In this document: positions 51,157 to 60,512 of the stretch, in pieces
Position numbering within the stretch: position 1 is the first letter of the stretch
Layout of the letters: each line of letters begins with the position of its first letter
Source of the DNA: Bradyrhizobium sp. AUGA SZCCT0283
GTDB taxonomy: Bacteria; Pseudomonadota; Alphaproteobacteria; Rhizobiales; Xanthobacteraceae
Length of the DNA stretch: 64,000 nt
Assembly: GCF_018130385.1 (NCBI RefSeq)
Contig: NZ_JAFCLU010000003.1
Location: forward strand, 124,001-188,000
Direction: 5' to 3'
Made by a program: the position numbers and the translations under genes
Notes under the pieces: generated by a model
Told to the model about the DNA's origin: nothing
The model's database searches: none
Seen by the model: only the letters and a program-made list of their open reading frames with translations

Positions 51157-52050
51157 TCAATGTGGCGCAGATTTGCGGAGGTGCTCCGCCAGTTGCTGCG
51201 CCGGCTTGGGCAGCGCCCGAAAGCTCCGCGCGCAGATCACGAGCCGCCGATTGGCCCAGCCATCCCTGATCCTGACGACATTGATCTTCATCGATCGCGC
51301 GCATCGTTTTGCAGCGACTTCAGGCATCACGCCAATCCCGATGCCGGCGGCGACCATCTGGCCGATCGCATCGAAATTGTTCAGCCGTGCGCGAAACCGC
51401 AGACGCGCGCCGAGCCGCGCCGCATGTCCGCTGACATGGGTATGCAACGCGATCGAGCTGATCAGGCCGACAAATTCGCGCTCCACCACTTCGCTGAAAT
51501 CGACCTGCCGCCGGTTCGCCAGTTCGTCGTCGCGCGCGGTGACCAGCACGAGGCGGTCTTCGCTGAACGGGATCCGCTCGATATTGTCCGCAAGCGCGTG
51601 TTCAGCGGCGAGTCCGAGATCGGCGACGCCGGTCAGAATCGCGCGGGCGATGTCGGCGCTTTCGCGTTCCTCGACGTCGATCGAAATGCGGGGATGCGCG
51701 GCCAGAAAGGCAGCCAGCGCCTTCGGCAGATATTCCGAGAGCCCCGATGTGTTGGCGAGGAAGCGGACGGTGGCCTTTGCGCCACGGGCAAAGGCGGCAA
51801 GATCGCCGCGCATCGCCTCGACATTGTGGAGCACGACCCTGGCGTGATCGAGCAGGCTTTCGCCGGCCGGCGTCGGTTCGACGCCGCGGCGGCCGCGCGT
51901 CAGCAGCGATACGCCGAGCGCTTGTTCCAGCCCCTTGATCCGCGCGCTTGCCGAGGCCAGTGCGAGATGAACCTTTGCCGCGCCGTTGGTGATGCTGCGG
52001 GTCTCGGCCACCGCGACGAAGAGCTGAAGATCGACCAGATCGAAGCGCAT
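51157..52050 (-). CDS. LysR-family transcriptional regulator
   Basis: ATG 52050 begins MRFDLVDLQLFVAVAETRSI, the usual LysR winged helix-turn-helix, with LALASASARIKGLEQALGVS and LLTRGRRGVEPTPAGESLLD. The C-terminal effector domain of about 200 residues has DLGLAAEHALADNIERIPFS and GVMPEVAAKRC. The frame to 52089 adds a non-family tail. It is divergent from the TauE/SafE gene at 52258 across about 200 bp that also contains a palindromic repeat, so it may regulate that exporter. Confidence 0.88.
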   Translation of the reverse strand: MRFDLVDLQLFVAVAETRSITNGAAKVHLALASASARIKGLEQALGVSLLTRGRRGVEPTPAGESLLDHARVVLHNVEAMRGDLAAFARGAKATVRFLANTSGLSEYLPKALAAFLAAHPRISIDVEERESADIARAILTGVADLGLAAEHALADNIERIPFSEDRLVLVTARDDELANRRQVDFSEVVEREFVGLISSIALHTHVSGHAARLGARLRFRARLNNFDAIGQMVAAGIGIGVMPEVAAKRCARSMKINVVRIRDGWANRRLVICARSFRALPKPAQQLAEHLRKSAPH

Positions 52051-52084
52051 CGGGATTCCTCGCGAAGTAACTCGCGTCGAAGCC

Positions 52085-52167
52085 GTCATTGCGAGGAGCG
52101 CAGCGACGAAGCAATCCAGCTATCCGTTCTGCCGCGATATGGATTGCTTCGCTTCGCTCGCAATGAC
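52085..52167. repeat. Palindromic repeat (GTCATTGCGAGGAG...CAATGAC)
   Basis: Inverted halves (GTCATTGCGAGGAGCGCAGC with GAAGCAATCCA on the left; GGATTGCTTCGCTTCGCTCG and CAATGAC on the right) form a long imperfect hairpin. This is a common intergenic repeat in Bradyrhizobium and related genomes. It lies between lysR and the exporter gene, so it could affect their transcripts. Confidence 0.85.
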
Positions 52168-52257
52168 GGAAGAGGCACGCAGCCTTCGTCTTAGACGAAG
52201 GCTGTCTCCGTAATCTCCAGATTGTGCGTATTATACCGATAGGTCAATGTCGGCCCC

Positions 52258-53010
52258 ATGTTCGATTCCCTGCTTCTCCTCGTCACCGCCACCTTCCTGC
52301 TCGCGGGCTTCGTGAAGGGCGCACTCGGGCTCGGCCTGCCGACGGTATCGATGGGCCTGCTTGCAGTGTCGATACCGCCGGCCCAGGCGATCGCCATCGT
52401 CATCGTGCCGGCGATCGTCACCAACATCTGGCAAACCTTCGGCGGTCCTTACTTGCGCGATATTTTCCGGCGGCTATGGCCATTGCTGGCCGGAACGGCC
52501 GCCGGCATCTGGCTGAACGCGGGGTCGCTGACCGGGCCCTATGCGCGCTATGCCACCATCGCGCTCGGCCTGTTGCTGGCGATCAATGCCATCATCGGCC
52601 TGAGCAAATTCGATTTCACCGTTGCCCGCCGAAACGAAAAATGGGTCGGCGGCATCGTCGGGCTGCTCACCGGCATGATTTCGGCGGCAACCGGCGTGCA
52701 GGTCATTCCGTCGGTGCCATTCCTGCAGGCCATTGGCATGGAGAAGGAAGAGTTGATCCAGGCATTGGGCGTGTTCTTCACGGTCGCGACCCTGGCGCTT
52801 GGCCTCAACCTCACCGGCGCCGGCCTGCTCACGGCCGCAACCGCACTGCCGGGCGCGGTCGCCATGGCAGCGTCCTTTGCCGGCATGTCTATCGGACAGG
52901 CGGTGCGGACGCGGCTGCAGCCGGATATCTTTCGGCGCTGGTTCCAGATCAGCATGATTATTCTCGGCCTCTACCTCGCCAGCAATGCGCTTGCGAAACT
53001 GATGCCGTAA
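52258..53010 (+). CDS. TauE/SafE family sulfite exporter-like membrane protein
   Basis: A 250-residue membrane protein with about eight hydrophobic segments. It begins LLLLVTATFLLAGFVKGALG and has the repeated half GIVGLLTGMISAATGVQVIP, typical of the two-fold TauE/SafE pattern. It would export sulfite, sulfonates or a related organic anion. The neighbouring divergent LysR gene may sense that compound. Confidence 0.85.
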   Translation: MFDSLLLLVTATFLLAGFVKGALGLGLPTVSMGLLAVSIPPAQAIAIVIVPAIVTNIWQTFGGPYLRDIFRRLWPLLAGTAAGIWLNAGSLTGPYARYATIALGLLLAINAIIGLSKFDFTVARRNEKWVGGIVGLLTGMISAATGVQVIPSVPFLQAIGMEKEELIQALGVFFTVATLALGLNLTGAGLLTAATALPGAVAMAASFAGMSIGQAVRTRLQPDIFRRWFQISMIILGLYLASNALAKLMP

Positions 53011-53085
53011 CTTCCCCGAAGCCACGCAGGAAAGCCTGCGAATTCCCAGCGACGGAATTTTCCCCGGACAGGCCGACAGCCGAAC

Positions 53086-53733
53086 CTAGCGCGCCTCCAG
53101 CATCGCAACGCGGATACCGAGATAGACGAACAGCCCGCCGAGAGCCCGGTTGATCCAGGCCATCGCGCCGGCCGATTGCCGGATGCGTCCGGCGGCCCTG
53201 GCCGCGAAGGCGGCAATGCCGAAGCACCACAACGTGCCGCTGGTGATGAAGATCAGGCCGAGCACGAGGAAGGCCAGCGTCTTGTGGGCAGATTCCGCCG
53301 CCACGAATTGCGGCAGGAACGCCAGAAAGAACAGCGCCACCTTCGGATTGAGCACGTTGGTCAGGGCGCCCTGCCAGAACACGCGGGCAAGCGAGGTCTC
53401 GTTGCCCGCCACGGCCGCCTCCGCCAGCGGACGCGAATGTGACAGCAGCATTTGGATGCCCGTAAACAACAGATAGGCGGCGCCGGCCCATTTCAGCACC
53501 GTGAAGGCGGCAGATGACGCCATCAACAGCGCCGACAGGCCGATGGCGGCGCCGAACACGTGAACGAGGCAGCCGACGCTGATCCCGGTCGCCGCCGCCG
53601 CCCCGCCCCGCCATCCGAACTGGATGCTGCGGCCGATAATGTAGGCCGTGTCCGGCCCCGGGGTGACGTTGAGCAGCAGCCCGGAGAGGATTAAAAGCCA
53701 GAGTTCATGAATGCCGAGCGTCTCAACCATCAT
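53086..53733 (-). CDS. LysE family translocator
   Basis: About 215 residues with six hydrophobic helices. The family signature is LLNVTPGPDTAYIIGRSIQF with GWRGGAAAATGISVGCLVHV, and later FWQGALTNVLNPKVALFFLA. ATG 53733 (MMVETLGIHEL) is preferred to 53781. It exports amino acids or homoserine lactone-like compounds (RhtB type). It converges on the TauE/SafE gene. Confidence 0.88.
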   Translation of the reverse strand: MMVETLGIHELWLLILSGLLLNVTPGPDTAYIIGRSIQFGWRGGAAAATGISVGCLVHVFGAAIGLSALLMASSAAFTVLKWAGAAYLLFTGIQMLLSHSRPLAEAAVAGNETSLARVFWQGALTNVLNPKVALFFLAFLPQFVAAESAHKTLAFLVLGLIFITSGTLWCFGIAAFAARAAGRIRQSAGAMAWINRALGGLFVYLGIRVAMLEAR

Positions 53734-53920
53734 TTGACCGGTTCCATGACCCTGTCTGCCCTTAAATTGCGCGTGTGCCATTCCAGACGGTTTGCAGTAC
53801 TATCATGAGCAAATCGGGCTTCCATCAGATTGCGCATATTTTATAAACATTGGAATTGGTCGGCCGACCACGTAGTGGTTATCCTGCCCATTCCGGCGCC
53901 GTTGGGGATATACTGGGGAC

Positions 53921-55735
53921 ATGGAAAGACGCCTGGCAGCCATCGTCTGTGCTGACGTCGCCGGCTATTCCCGCATGATGGGGGTCGACGAGGCGGGCAC
54001 GCACGCCACGTTCAAGGCCCATCGCACCGCGATCTACCCGATCATCCTCAATAATGGCGGCCGCCTGGTGAAGAACACCGGCGACGGCTTCCTCCTTGAA
54101 TTTCCCTCTATCGTCGGCGCCATCGAGGCCGCGATCGCGATGCAGATGGTGATGGCCGAGCGCAACGAGCACCTCCCTGCCGATCGGTCCATGCAGTTCC
54201 GCATGGGTATCCACATGGGCGACGTGATGGCCGACGAGGACGAGGTGTTCGGTGACGACGTCAACATCGCCGTCCGCCTCGAATCGGTCGCCGCCCCCGG
54301 CGGCGTGGCGGTTTCAGGCAAGGCCTGCCATGAGGCGGGCAAACGCCTCAGCGTCGCGCTGGTTGACGCCGGCCCCCACCGGTTCAAGAACATCGACGAG
54401 CCGATCCAGGTCTGGACCTGGCAGCCCGCCGGCTCCGACGCCAGCGGCCCTGCGCCCAGAGCCTCGACCGGAACATCGGTCGCCAATCTTCCAGCCCAGT
54501 ATCGGACGGCGATCGTGGGCGTGCTGCCGTTTGCGAATCTGAGCGAAAGCGCGGACGAGTATTTTTCCGACGGGCTGACCGAGGACCTGATCCACGCGCT
54601 TTCACTGCAATCGTTCTACCGGGTGCTGAGCCGCAACTCGACCTTCTCCTTTAAAGGCAGGAATGTGAGCACGCGCCTGATCGCGCGCGAGATCGATGCG
54701 AGCTACCTGATCCAGGGCTCCGTACGCCGCGCCGCCAACAAGATTCGCGTCACCGCCGAGTTGATCGCACCTGAGACCGGCGAGCAGTTGTGGACCGGCC
54801 GGTTCGACCGCGACATCGGCGACCTGTTCGCGATGCAGGATGAGCTCACCACCAGCCTGTCCGCGGCGATCGCGGCCGAGATCTACCGGGCGGAAGCGTC
54901 CGCCCCGCCTCGCTCCTCATCGAACGACATCACCGCATGGGATCGATTCCTGAAAGGGCTTTCCTACTATTACCTGCAGACCAAGGCGGATTTCGAAACC
55001 GCGATCGGCCTGTTCAAGGAAGCCATCGCGCTCGATCCGACGCTGTCGATCGCGCGTGCCTATCTCGCCACCATCCTGACCCAGGCGATCCATTTCGGGT
55101 GGATCAAGGGCACGCGCGAAGAGTGGGATACCGCGATGAGTCTCGCGGAGAGCAGCGTCCGGCTCGATCCCCGTTCGTCCTTTGCGTTTCAGATTCTGGC
55201 CTATCTGCACGCGCTGGAAGGGCATTACGAGGCGGCGATGGATGCTGCCAAACGGGCGGTCGGGCTCAACCCCTACGACATGGGCGCACGTGGCGTACTT
55301 GGCGCGTGTCATCTCTACAGCGGTGAACATCGGGCCGCCGTCGAATTGTTTACGATGGCAGCGCAGCGTGGCAACAGCGATCCCCGATACCAATTTGAGA
55401 CGTTCAACGCGTTCAGCCATTACCTGCTCGGCCAATATGACGCTTCGCTGTCATGGGCGCGCGAGGCCCTGTACGCCAATCCCAATCATCTGCAGGCGCT
55501 CACGATACGGACCGCAGCGCTCGCCCAATTGGGACGCGCCGACGAGGCGGCAAATGCGGCCGGGGTTGTGCTGAGCAACTACCCGACCCTGACCGTCGAA
55601 CGCTACTTGCGGAATTTTCACTGGAAGCTTCCGGCCGACATTGCCCATTTCCGCGACGGCCTCGTAAAGGCCGGCCTTCCCTTCAGTAAATTGACGCTGG
55701 TCGAATCCGCTCCAAGGCTTGCCGCCGATTCCTGA
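53921..55735 (+). CDS. Class III adenylate/guanylate cyclase with TPR repeats
   Basis: A 604-residue protein. Residues 1-165 are a class III cyclase domain: RRLAAIVCADVAGYSRMMGV (first metal Asp), NGGRLVKNTGDGFLLEFPSI (second Asp) and VFGDDVNIAVRLESVAAPGG. Next comes a segment with YFSDGLTEDLIHALSLQSFY found in cyclases of this rhizobial type, and TPR-like repeats from about residue 340 (AIGLFKEAIALDPTLSIARA, AMDAAKRAVGLNPYDMGARG). No membrane segment is seen. It makes cAMP or cGMP, and the TPR part probably binds a partner. Such multi-copy cyclases are common in Bradyrhizobium. Confidence 0.9.
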   Translation: MERRLAAIVCADVAGYSRMMGVDEAGTHATFKAHRTAIYPIILNNGGRLVKNTGDGFLLEFPSIVGAIEAAIAMQMVMAERNEHLPADRSMQFRMGIHMGDVMADEDEVFGDDVNIAVRLESVAAPGGVAVSGKACHEAGKRLSVALVDAGPHRFKNIDEPIQVWTWQPAGSDASGPAPRASTGTSVANLPAQYRTAIVGVLPFANLSESADEYFSDGLTEDLIHALSLQSFYRVLSRNSTFSFKGRNVSTRLIAREIDASYLIQGSVRRAANKIRVTAELIAPETGEQLWTGRFDRDIGDLFAMQDELTTSLSAAIAAEIYRAEASAPPRSSSNDITAWDRFLKGLSYYYLQTKADFETAIGLFKEAIALDPTLSIARAYLATILTQAIHFGWIKGTREEWDTAMSLAESSVRLDPRSSFAFQILAYLHALEGHYEAAMDAAKRAVGLNPYDMGARGVLGACHLYSGEHRAAVELFTMAAQRGNSDPRYQFETFNAFSHYLLGQYDASLSWAREALYANPNHLQALTIRTAALAQLGRADEAANAAGVVLSNYPTLTVERYLRNFHWKLPADIAHFRDGLVKAGLPFSKLTLVESAPRLAADS

Positions 55736-55894
55736 GAATGGGACAGGCCGTCGGTTGACATGGCGTCGAATTCCGCCAAAACTTGCCTACACGCTGAAGT
55801 AGCGCGCCGCTGAATTCCCTTTTTCAGAACCGTCATCCGCTTTCCCTTGGCAGCGGACCGATTTTCATACTTGGCGCTTTGAGGATTTGAAGCC

Positions 55895-56566
55895 ATGTCG
55901 GACAACCCCATCGGTACTGCTCCGGGCGCCACGCCGGCCGGACAGATTCCCGTTTCGCCCAACAATCCCTGCCCGTTTTTGCGCGCGCTGGTCGCCAACG
56001 GCTATGTCGGCGGTCACGTCGTGCCGCTTTCGCAGCTCTCCGAAATGATCGGATTGGCAAGCGGCGAAACCGGCTCTGCCCAAAACAAGGTGCGGATGGA
56101 AACCCGGATGGTCGCCGTCATTGCGAACGGTCTCGGGCCGCTGCGCGTGTTGAAAAGCGCAACCTCCGGCGCGGTGCTCGACGAACTGCGCGATGGCCCG
56201 CTCGACAAGCATGGCGGCGGCTCGCGCATTCTCGACGTCGATGCGAAGGTTCATGAGGACGAAATCGCCCGGCTCGCCGGCTTCGGCAAAGACCGCAAGG
56301 ATCCTGCCGGCGGCATCGAGCGCGGCCTGACGGCGAAAGAGATCGACACCTTCATGAAGGCCAATCTCAAGCGCGACGGCGATGCGGCGCGCTGGTACTA
56401 TCCGATCCTCATGAAGGGCGAATGGCCTGTGCTGCTGAAAATCCTCGGCAAGGGCGAAGGCGAGGAGCGTTATCTCAGCGTCGCCGAGGTCAGGACCCTG
56501 TTCGTCGAACGCCGGCTGCCCGAGCGGATCACGGCGCGGCTGCCGAAGCCGGGGGCTGGAAGATAA
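55895..56566 (+). CDS. Conserved hypothetical protein
   Basis: A 223-residue soluble protein with NNPCPFLRALVANGYVGGHV near the N-terminus, SRILDVDAKVHEDEIARLAG in the middle and WYYPILMKGEWPVLLKILGK near the end. The NPCPFLRAL segment recalls N-termini of peroxidase-associated or EF-hand-like proteins, but no heme or calcium ligands are clear. It lies alone between the cyclase and the convergent GFA gene. No function is assigned. Confidence 0.7.
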   Translation: MSDNPIGTAPGATPAGQIPVSPNNPCPFLRALVANGYVGGHVVPLSQLSEMIGLASGETGSAQNKVRMETRMVAVIANGLGPLRVLKSATSGAVLDELRDGPLDKHGGGSRILDVDAKVHEDEIARLAGFGKDRKDPAGGIERGLTAKEIDTFMKANLKRDGDAARWYYPILMKGEWPVLLKILGKGEGEERYLSVAEVRTLFVERRLPERITARLPKPGAGR

Positions 56567-56600
56567 CTGCCGCAGGCGGGTGCGGCCGGCCACGCATTCG

Positions 56601-57011
56601 CTACGGCTTCGGCCCGTAGCCCGGAACCCATTTTTCATGCTGGGGCAAGTCGTCCTGAATCGTCCACCAGGGCGCACGCGACGACGTAAATACGTGCAGG
56701 AGCGGCCGAGCCTTGGGATCGTCGTCGAACAAACCGGCGGGGATACTGACCGTCTTCAGATAACTTGCCTTGCCTGGCGTCAGGCAGCCGCAGATCTTGC
56801 AACGATACCGGAAACTGCCGGGCGCGGATTCATAGCGCACGGTCATGTCCTCGCCAGCCGAAAATCGGAACTTGTCAACTTCGACGTGAGCGTACGTTGC
56901 GAATGCCGCGCCGGTAAGTTTGCGGCAATTGGCACAATGGCAGTGTGTGATCGATCGTACCTTATCGACTTCAAACCTGACGGCGCCGCACAGGCAGCTT
57001 CCACGAATCAT
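56601..57011 (-). CDS. GFA/CENP-V family zinc protein
   Basis: A 136-residue protein from ATG 57011 (MIRGSCLCGAVRFEVDKVRS). The Cys sets CLCGAV, HCHCANCRKLTGAAF and RYRCKICGCLTPGKAS are the zinc-binding pattern of glutathione-dependent formaldehyde-activating (GFA) proteins. The real enzyme activity of most members is unproven. It is probably in one unit with no partner; the upstream hydrolase is 76 bp away. Confidence 0.9.
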   Translation of the reverse strand: MIRGSCLCGAVRFEVDKVRSITHCHCANCRKLTGAAFATYAHVEVDKFRFSAGEDMTVRYESAPGSFRYRCKICGCLTPGKASYLKTVSIPAGLFDDDPKARPLLHVFTSSRAPWWTIQDDLPQHEKWVPGYGPKP

Positions 57012-57087
57012 GACGGCATTCTCCAGACCCAAACTACCGCCAGCGCGGTTCGCGTCCGATTGAACCGGCTCAAATCACGGCAAGCAA

Positions 57088-58035
57088 CTATTTGAACAGC
57101 GGCGTGCCCGGCACGAAAGCGTCGAACGCCGCCCAGAATTGCCCGCGGTAGCGGTCCTGCTCCTGCAGGATCTCGTGCCTGGAGCCCGCGATCACCAGAT
57201 GCGAGCCGGCGCGCAGATGATAGGCGAATTCCTCGATCGCGGCGGTGGAAACAATGGTGTCGTTGCTGGCGGCCAGCATCAGGATCGGCTGGCGGATTTC
57301 GGACGGATAGGTCGCGCCACGAAAGGTGTGCATCGCCCTGAACGCGGTATCGGCCCAGGCCACCGTCGGCGAGCCGATGCCCAGCGTCGGGTCTTCTTCC
57401 AGGATCGCGGCGTTGCGCGCGTAGCGCACGGGATCGCTGGTGAAGGGGTTGTTGATGAAGGATTCCGTTCCGGTCAGCGCGTCGCTGCCGCCGGGCACGT
57501 AGCGGCCGCCCTGCCCCATCAGCCGCATGAGCCGCAGCAACGCCCGCGCCGGGAACGCCGTCGTGCGCCCCGGCAGGTCGATCATCGGCGCCGACAGCAC
57601 CATGCGGTCGAACCAGCGTTTTCCCGCACGCGCCACCCGCAGCATGACCGCCCCGCCCATCGAATGCGCCAGCGCGAAATAGGGCGGCGGGCAATCCGGC
57701 AGCACCACCTGCTGCACGAAGGTTTCGACGTCGACCTCGAAATCGGCGAAGTCGCGCACATAGCCCTTGCGCGGATCGCGCAGCCGGCGCGAGGAATGCC
57801 CCTGGCCGCGCCAGTCGATCATCGCCACCGCAAATCCGCGATCGCGCAAGTCCCGCACCGTCTCGAAATATTTCTCGATCTGCTCGCTGCGCCCGGTGAA
57901 GACGCAGACCGTGCCCTTGCGCCCCGCCGGCGGCGCCCAGCGCGCGAACCGCAATTCCGCGCCGTCGGGCGTCTTGATGGTGCCTGAGACGACGTCCTCC
58001 GGAACCGGATTGGCGGGGATAGAGACGAGCGTCAT
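57088..58035 (-). CDS. Alpha/beta hydrolase, lysophospholipase (PldB-like)
   Basis: A 315-residue serine hydrolase of the monoacylglycerol lipase group: VCVFTGRSEQIEKYFETVRD, FAVAMIDWRGQGHSSRRL, nucleophile Ser in YFALAHSMGGAVMLRVARAG, and Asp and His near PILMLAASNDTIVSTAAIEE and LVIAGSRHEILQEQDRYR. It acts on a lysophospholipid or monoglyceride; no signal peptide is seen. Confidence 0.85.
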   Translation of the reverse strand: MTLVSIPANPVPEDVVSGTIKTPDGAELRFARWAPPAGRKGTVCVFTGRSEQIEKYFETVRDLRDRGFAVAMIDWRGQGHSSRRLRDPRKGYVRDFADFEVDVETFVQQVVLPDCPPPYFALAHSMGGAVMLRVARAGKRWFDRMVLSAPMIDLPGRTTAFPARALLRLMRLMGQGGRYVPGGSDALTGTESFINNPFTSDPVRYARNAAILEEDPTLGIGSPTVAWADTAFRAMHTFRGATYPSEIRQPILMLAASNDTIVSTAAIEEFAYHLRAGSHLVIAGSRHEILQEQDRYRGQFWAAFDAFVPGTPLFK

Positions 58036-58300
58036 GACGGCAACCGGCTAGGTGAAAAGGGCTGGAAATCAAGGCGAGAGCGCAAAAAAGGGGCCTGTTT
58101 CGCCCCTCTTGAACGCCGTTTCACCCCTCCCATATCATTTCTGTGCAGGCCGCTACCAGTGTTTCGGAACCGAAACCCAAGGGCTTCAAACCCCAAGGGC
58201 TTCAAAACCTAAGGCTCCAAAACCAAAGGCTGCACCAGACTACGGCCCGGCCCGATGGCGGGCGGGTTACTTGAAACAGTCGCTCAATGGAGGACTACCC

Positions 58301-58768
58301 ATGCGTACCTACGATCTCACCCCGTTCTATCGTTCCACCGTCGGCTTCGACCGCTTCTTCAGCCTGCTCGACCAGGCGACTGCAGACGGCAGCCCCGGTT
58401 ATCCCCCCTACAATATCGAGCGCACCGGCGAGAATGCCTACCGCATCAGCGTTGCGGTCTCCGGCTTCTCGCAAGGCGAGCTTTCGATCGTCGCGAAGGA
58501 AAACACGCTGACGATCAAGGGCGAGAAAACCGCCAACGAGAACGGCAAGGACAATTCCGAAGTGCTCTACCGCGGCATCGCGGCGCGTGCCTTCGAGCGC
58601 GTATTCCAGCTTGCCGATTTCGTGCAGGTGAAGAACGCCTCGCTCGAGAACGGCCTGCTCCACGTCGATCTCGTCCGCGAGATCCCCGAGGCCAAGAAGC
58701 CGCGCAGCATTCCGATCAATTCCGGCGCGCAGGCCCCGCAGGTGGTCGACGCTTCGGTCGCCGCGTAA
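58301..58768 (+). CDS. Hsp20/alpha-crystallin family small heat-shock protein
   Basis: ATG 58301 has GGAGGA upstream; the frame is open to 58052 but that part is low-complexity Lys/Pro. The 155-residue protein reads MRTYDLTPFYRSTVGFDRFF, then YNIERTGENAYRISVAVSGF, LTIKGEKTANENGKDNSEVL, YRGIAARAFERVFQLADFVQ and NGLLHVDLVREIPEAKKPRS, as in IbpA-like proteins. It is an ATP-independent holdase chaperone. A terminator follows at 58807. The leader region could hold a ROSE-type thermosensor, as known for rhizobial hsp20 genes, but I did not establish one. Confidence 0.92.
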   Translation: MRTYDLTPFYRSTVGFDRFFSLLDQATADGSPGYPPYNIERTGENAYRISVAVSGFSQGELSIVAKENTLTIKGEKTANENGKDNSEVLYRGIAARAFERVFQLADFVQVKNASLENGLLHVDLVREIPEAKKPRSIPINSGAQAPQVVDASVAA

Positions 58769-58806
58769 GGCGGTCAAGTTTTCGGCCGGTATTGGCTGAA
58801 CGCGAA

Positions 58807-58837
58807 AACGCCCCGGGAAACCGGGGCGTTTTTTTTT
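58807..58837 (+). terminator. Rho-independent terminator after hsp20
   Basis: A 10-bp GC-rich stem (AACGCCCCGG / CCGGGGCGTT) with loop GAAA is followed by a run of T. Confidence 0.9.
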
Positions 58838-58964
58838 GCGCGCATTCCTGATCCGCAATTTTGCAGGGCCTCAAGTGGCTCACGTCGGCGTGACAGCCGT
58901 AACGACGCGGCTGCTTTCATCGAAGTGGCGAGTGAGCCGGGGCAAACGGACACGGAGCAGATCG

Positions 58965-59732
58965 ATGAAGAGCTTACGAACACTGACAGTTATTGCCGGC
59001 ATCCTTGCCGGATCGCTCAGCGCGCAGACGGCGCTGGCCGCGGCACCGGTCAAGGCCAAGAACGTCGTGCTGGTGCATGGCGCCTGGGCCGACGGATCGA
59101 GTTGGTCGGAGGTCATTCCGCGGCTACAGGCGGCGGGACTTCACGTCACCGCGGTCCAGAATCCGCTGACCTCGCTGGAGGATTCGGTAGCCGCCACGCG
59201 CCGCGCGCTGGCGCAGCAGGACGGCCCGACCGTGCTGGTGGCGCATTCCTGGGGCGGCACCGTCATCAGCGAAGTCGGCACCGACCCGAAGGTCACGGGG
59301 CTGGTCTATATCGCGGCGCGCGCGCCCGATGCGGGCGAGGATTTCGTGGCGCTGTCCCAGAAGTTTCCGGCAGGTCCCGCGCGCGCCGGCGTTCAGGAAC
59401 ATGACGGCTTCACCAAACTGTCCGAGGACGCGTTCCTGAAATACTTCGCCAATGGCGTCGACCGGAAGACCGCGGAAGTCCTCTACGCCGTGCAGGAGCC
59501 GACCGCGGCTTCCCTGTTCACCGGCCGCACCACCGCTGCCGCCTGGCGCAGCAGGCCGAGCTGGTATGCGGTGTCAAAACTCGACTACACCATCAATCCC
59601 GACCTCGAGCGGTTTCTCGCCAAGCGCATGAACGCCACGACGGTCGAACTGGAGGCCGGCCACCTGTCGCTGGTCTCGCAGCCCGACAAGGTCGCCGACC
59701 TGATCCTGGCCGCCGCAGGCGCGCACGAATAG
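58965..59732 (+). CDS. Secreted alpha/beta hydrolase
   Basis: ATG 58965 opens a signal peptide (LRTLTVIAGILAGSLSAQTA, then LAAAP). The mature part has NVVLVHGAWADGSSWSEVIP, nucleophile Ser in TVLVAHSWGGTVISEVGTDP, and an Asp/His pair with ATTVELEAGHLSLVSQPDKV at the end. The HGAWADGSSW/HSWGG pattern fits periplasmic esterase-like hydrolases. The substrate is unknown. A terminator at 59747 ends the unit. Confidence 0.85.
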   Translation: MKSLRTLTVIAGILAGSLSAQTALAAAPVKAKNVVLVHGAWADGSSWSEVIPRLQAAGLHVTAVQNPLTSLEDSVAATRRALAQQDGPTVLVAHSWGGTVISEVGTDPKVTGLVYIAARAPDAGEDFVALSQKFPAGPARAGVQEHDGFTKLSEDAFLKYFANGVDRKTAEVLYAVQEPTAASLFTGRTTAAAWRSRPSWYAVSKLDYTINPDLERFLAKRMNATTVELEAGHLSLVSQPDKVADLILAAAGAHE

Positions 59733-59746
59733 CTCAGCGCAATGAA

Positions 59747-59775
59747 AACGCCCCGGGAGGACCGGGGCGTTTTTT
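59747..59775 (+). terminator. Rho-independent terminator after hydrolase
   Basis: A stem of the same sequence as the hsp20 terminator (AACGCCCCGG / CCGGGGCGTT) with loop GAGGA is followed by T5. Confidence 0.9.
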
Positions 59776-59819
59776 GGTTCGTAGGTACGTAGCCCGTCGG
59801 CTCTGTCCGGGCTACATAT

Positions 59820-60512
59820 TCACTCCAGCCCCTGCATCGCGGGCATGTCCTGGGTCGGTGCAATCTGCGGGGCGGGTTTGGCCGGAACCGAGCCGGTCGT
59901 CACCGCCGCGGCTGCCGGCACCTCGGCCGGCTTCGGCGCTGGCGCTGCCGCCTGCTTGATCGGCGCGGCAGCGGGTTTGGATGCGATCGGATTGGCCTTC
60001 GGCATCGGCACCGCCCGGCTCGCTACATGAGGAGCTGGCCGTGACGGCCGCGACGCGGCCTGGACATCGAGCGGCGCTTGGGCCTGCGGCGGAGCAGCCC
60101 CGGAGGATCCGTGGAGCGCGCTCTGCTCCTCGTAGTAATTGTCGCCCATGCGGTAGGCCGGCAGGAAGCGGATGATCCGGCCGTTGCGCGCATCGATAAT
60201 CAGCCGCCCGTCCTCGCCGCCGCGGTCGATCACCGCAATCGTGTAGACGAAGCCGCGGAGCCTGGGGATGCCGAGCGGCGAGAAACCGTTATCGCGCAGC
60301 ACGGAATAGACTTCCGTCGACGGCAGCAGGCCGGGGCTGTATCCGAAGCGCGGCCCGGGTCCGTAGTGCGGCGTGGGAACCGGCTGCGGTGCCACCGCGT
60401 AGGGGGCGTCGAAATCCGATGCCGCCGTGTAAGGCCCGGGCACCTGCGCCTGCGCGCTGCCCGCCAGAAGGACCAGTCCCGCCGCCAAAGATCCCGTGAA
60501 AAACTTCATCAC
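59820..60512 (-). CDS. Exported Pro/Ala-rich hypothetical protein
   Basis: A 230-residue protein with signal peptide (FTGSLAAGLVLLAGSAQAQV). A central segment (VYSVLRDNGFSPLGIPRLRG, FVYTIAVIDRGGEDGRLIID, ARNGRIIRFLP) resembles PepSY-like or periplasmic repeat proteins common in Bradyrhizobium; the C-terminal 90 residues are low-complexity Ala, Pro and Lys. Probably periplasmic. Function unknown. Confidence 0.75.
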   Translation of the reverse strand: MMKFFTGSLAAGLVLLAGSAQAQVPGPYTAASDFDAPYAVAPQPVPTPHYGPGPRFGYSPGLLPSTEVYSVLRDNGFSPLGIPRLRGFVYTIAVIDRGGEDGRLIIDARNGRIIRFLPAYRMGDNYYEEQSALHGSSGAAPPQAQAPLDVQAASRPSRPAPHVASRAVPMPKANPIASKPAAAPIKQAAAPAPKPAEVPAAAAVTTGSVPAKPAPQIAPTQDMPAMQGLE

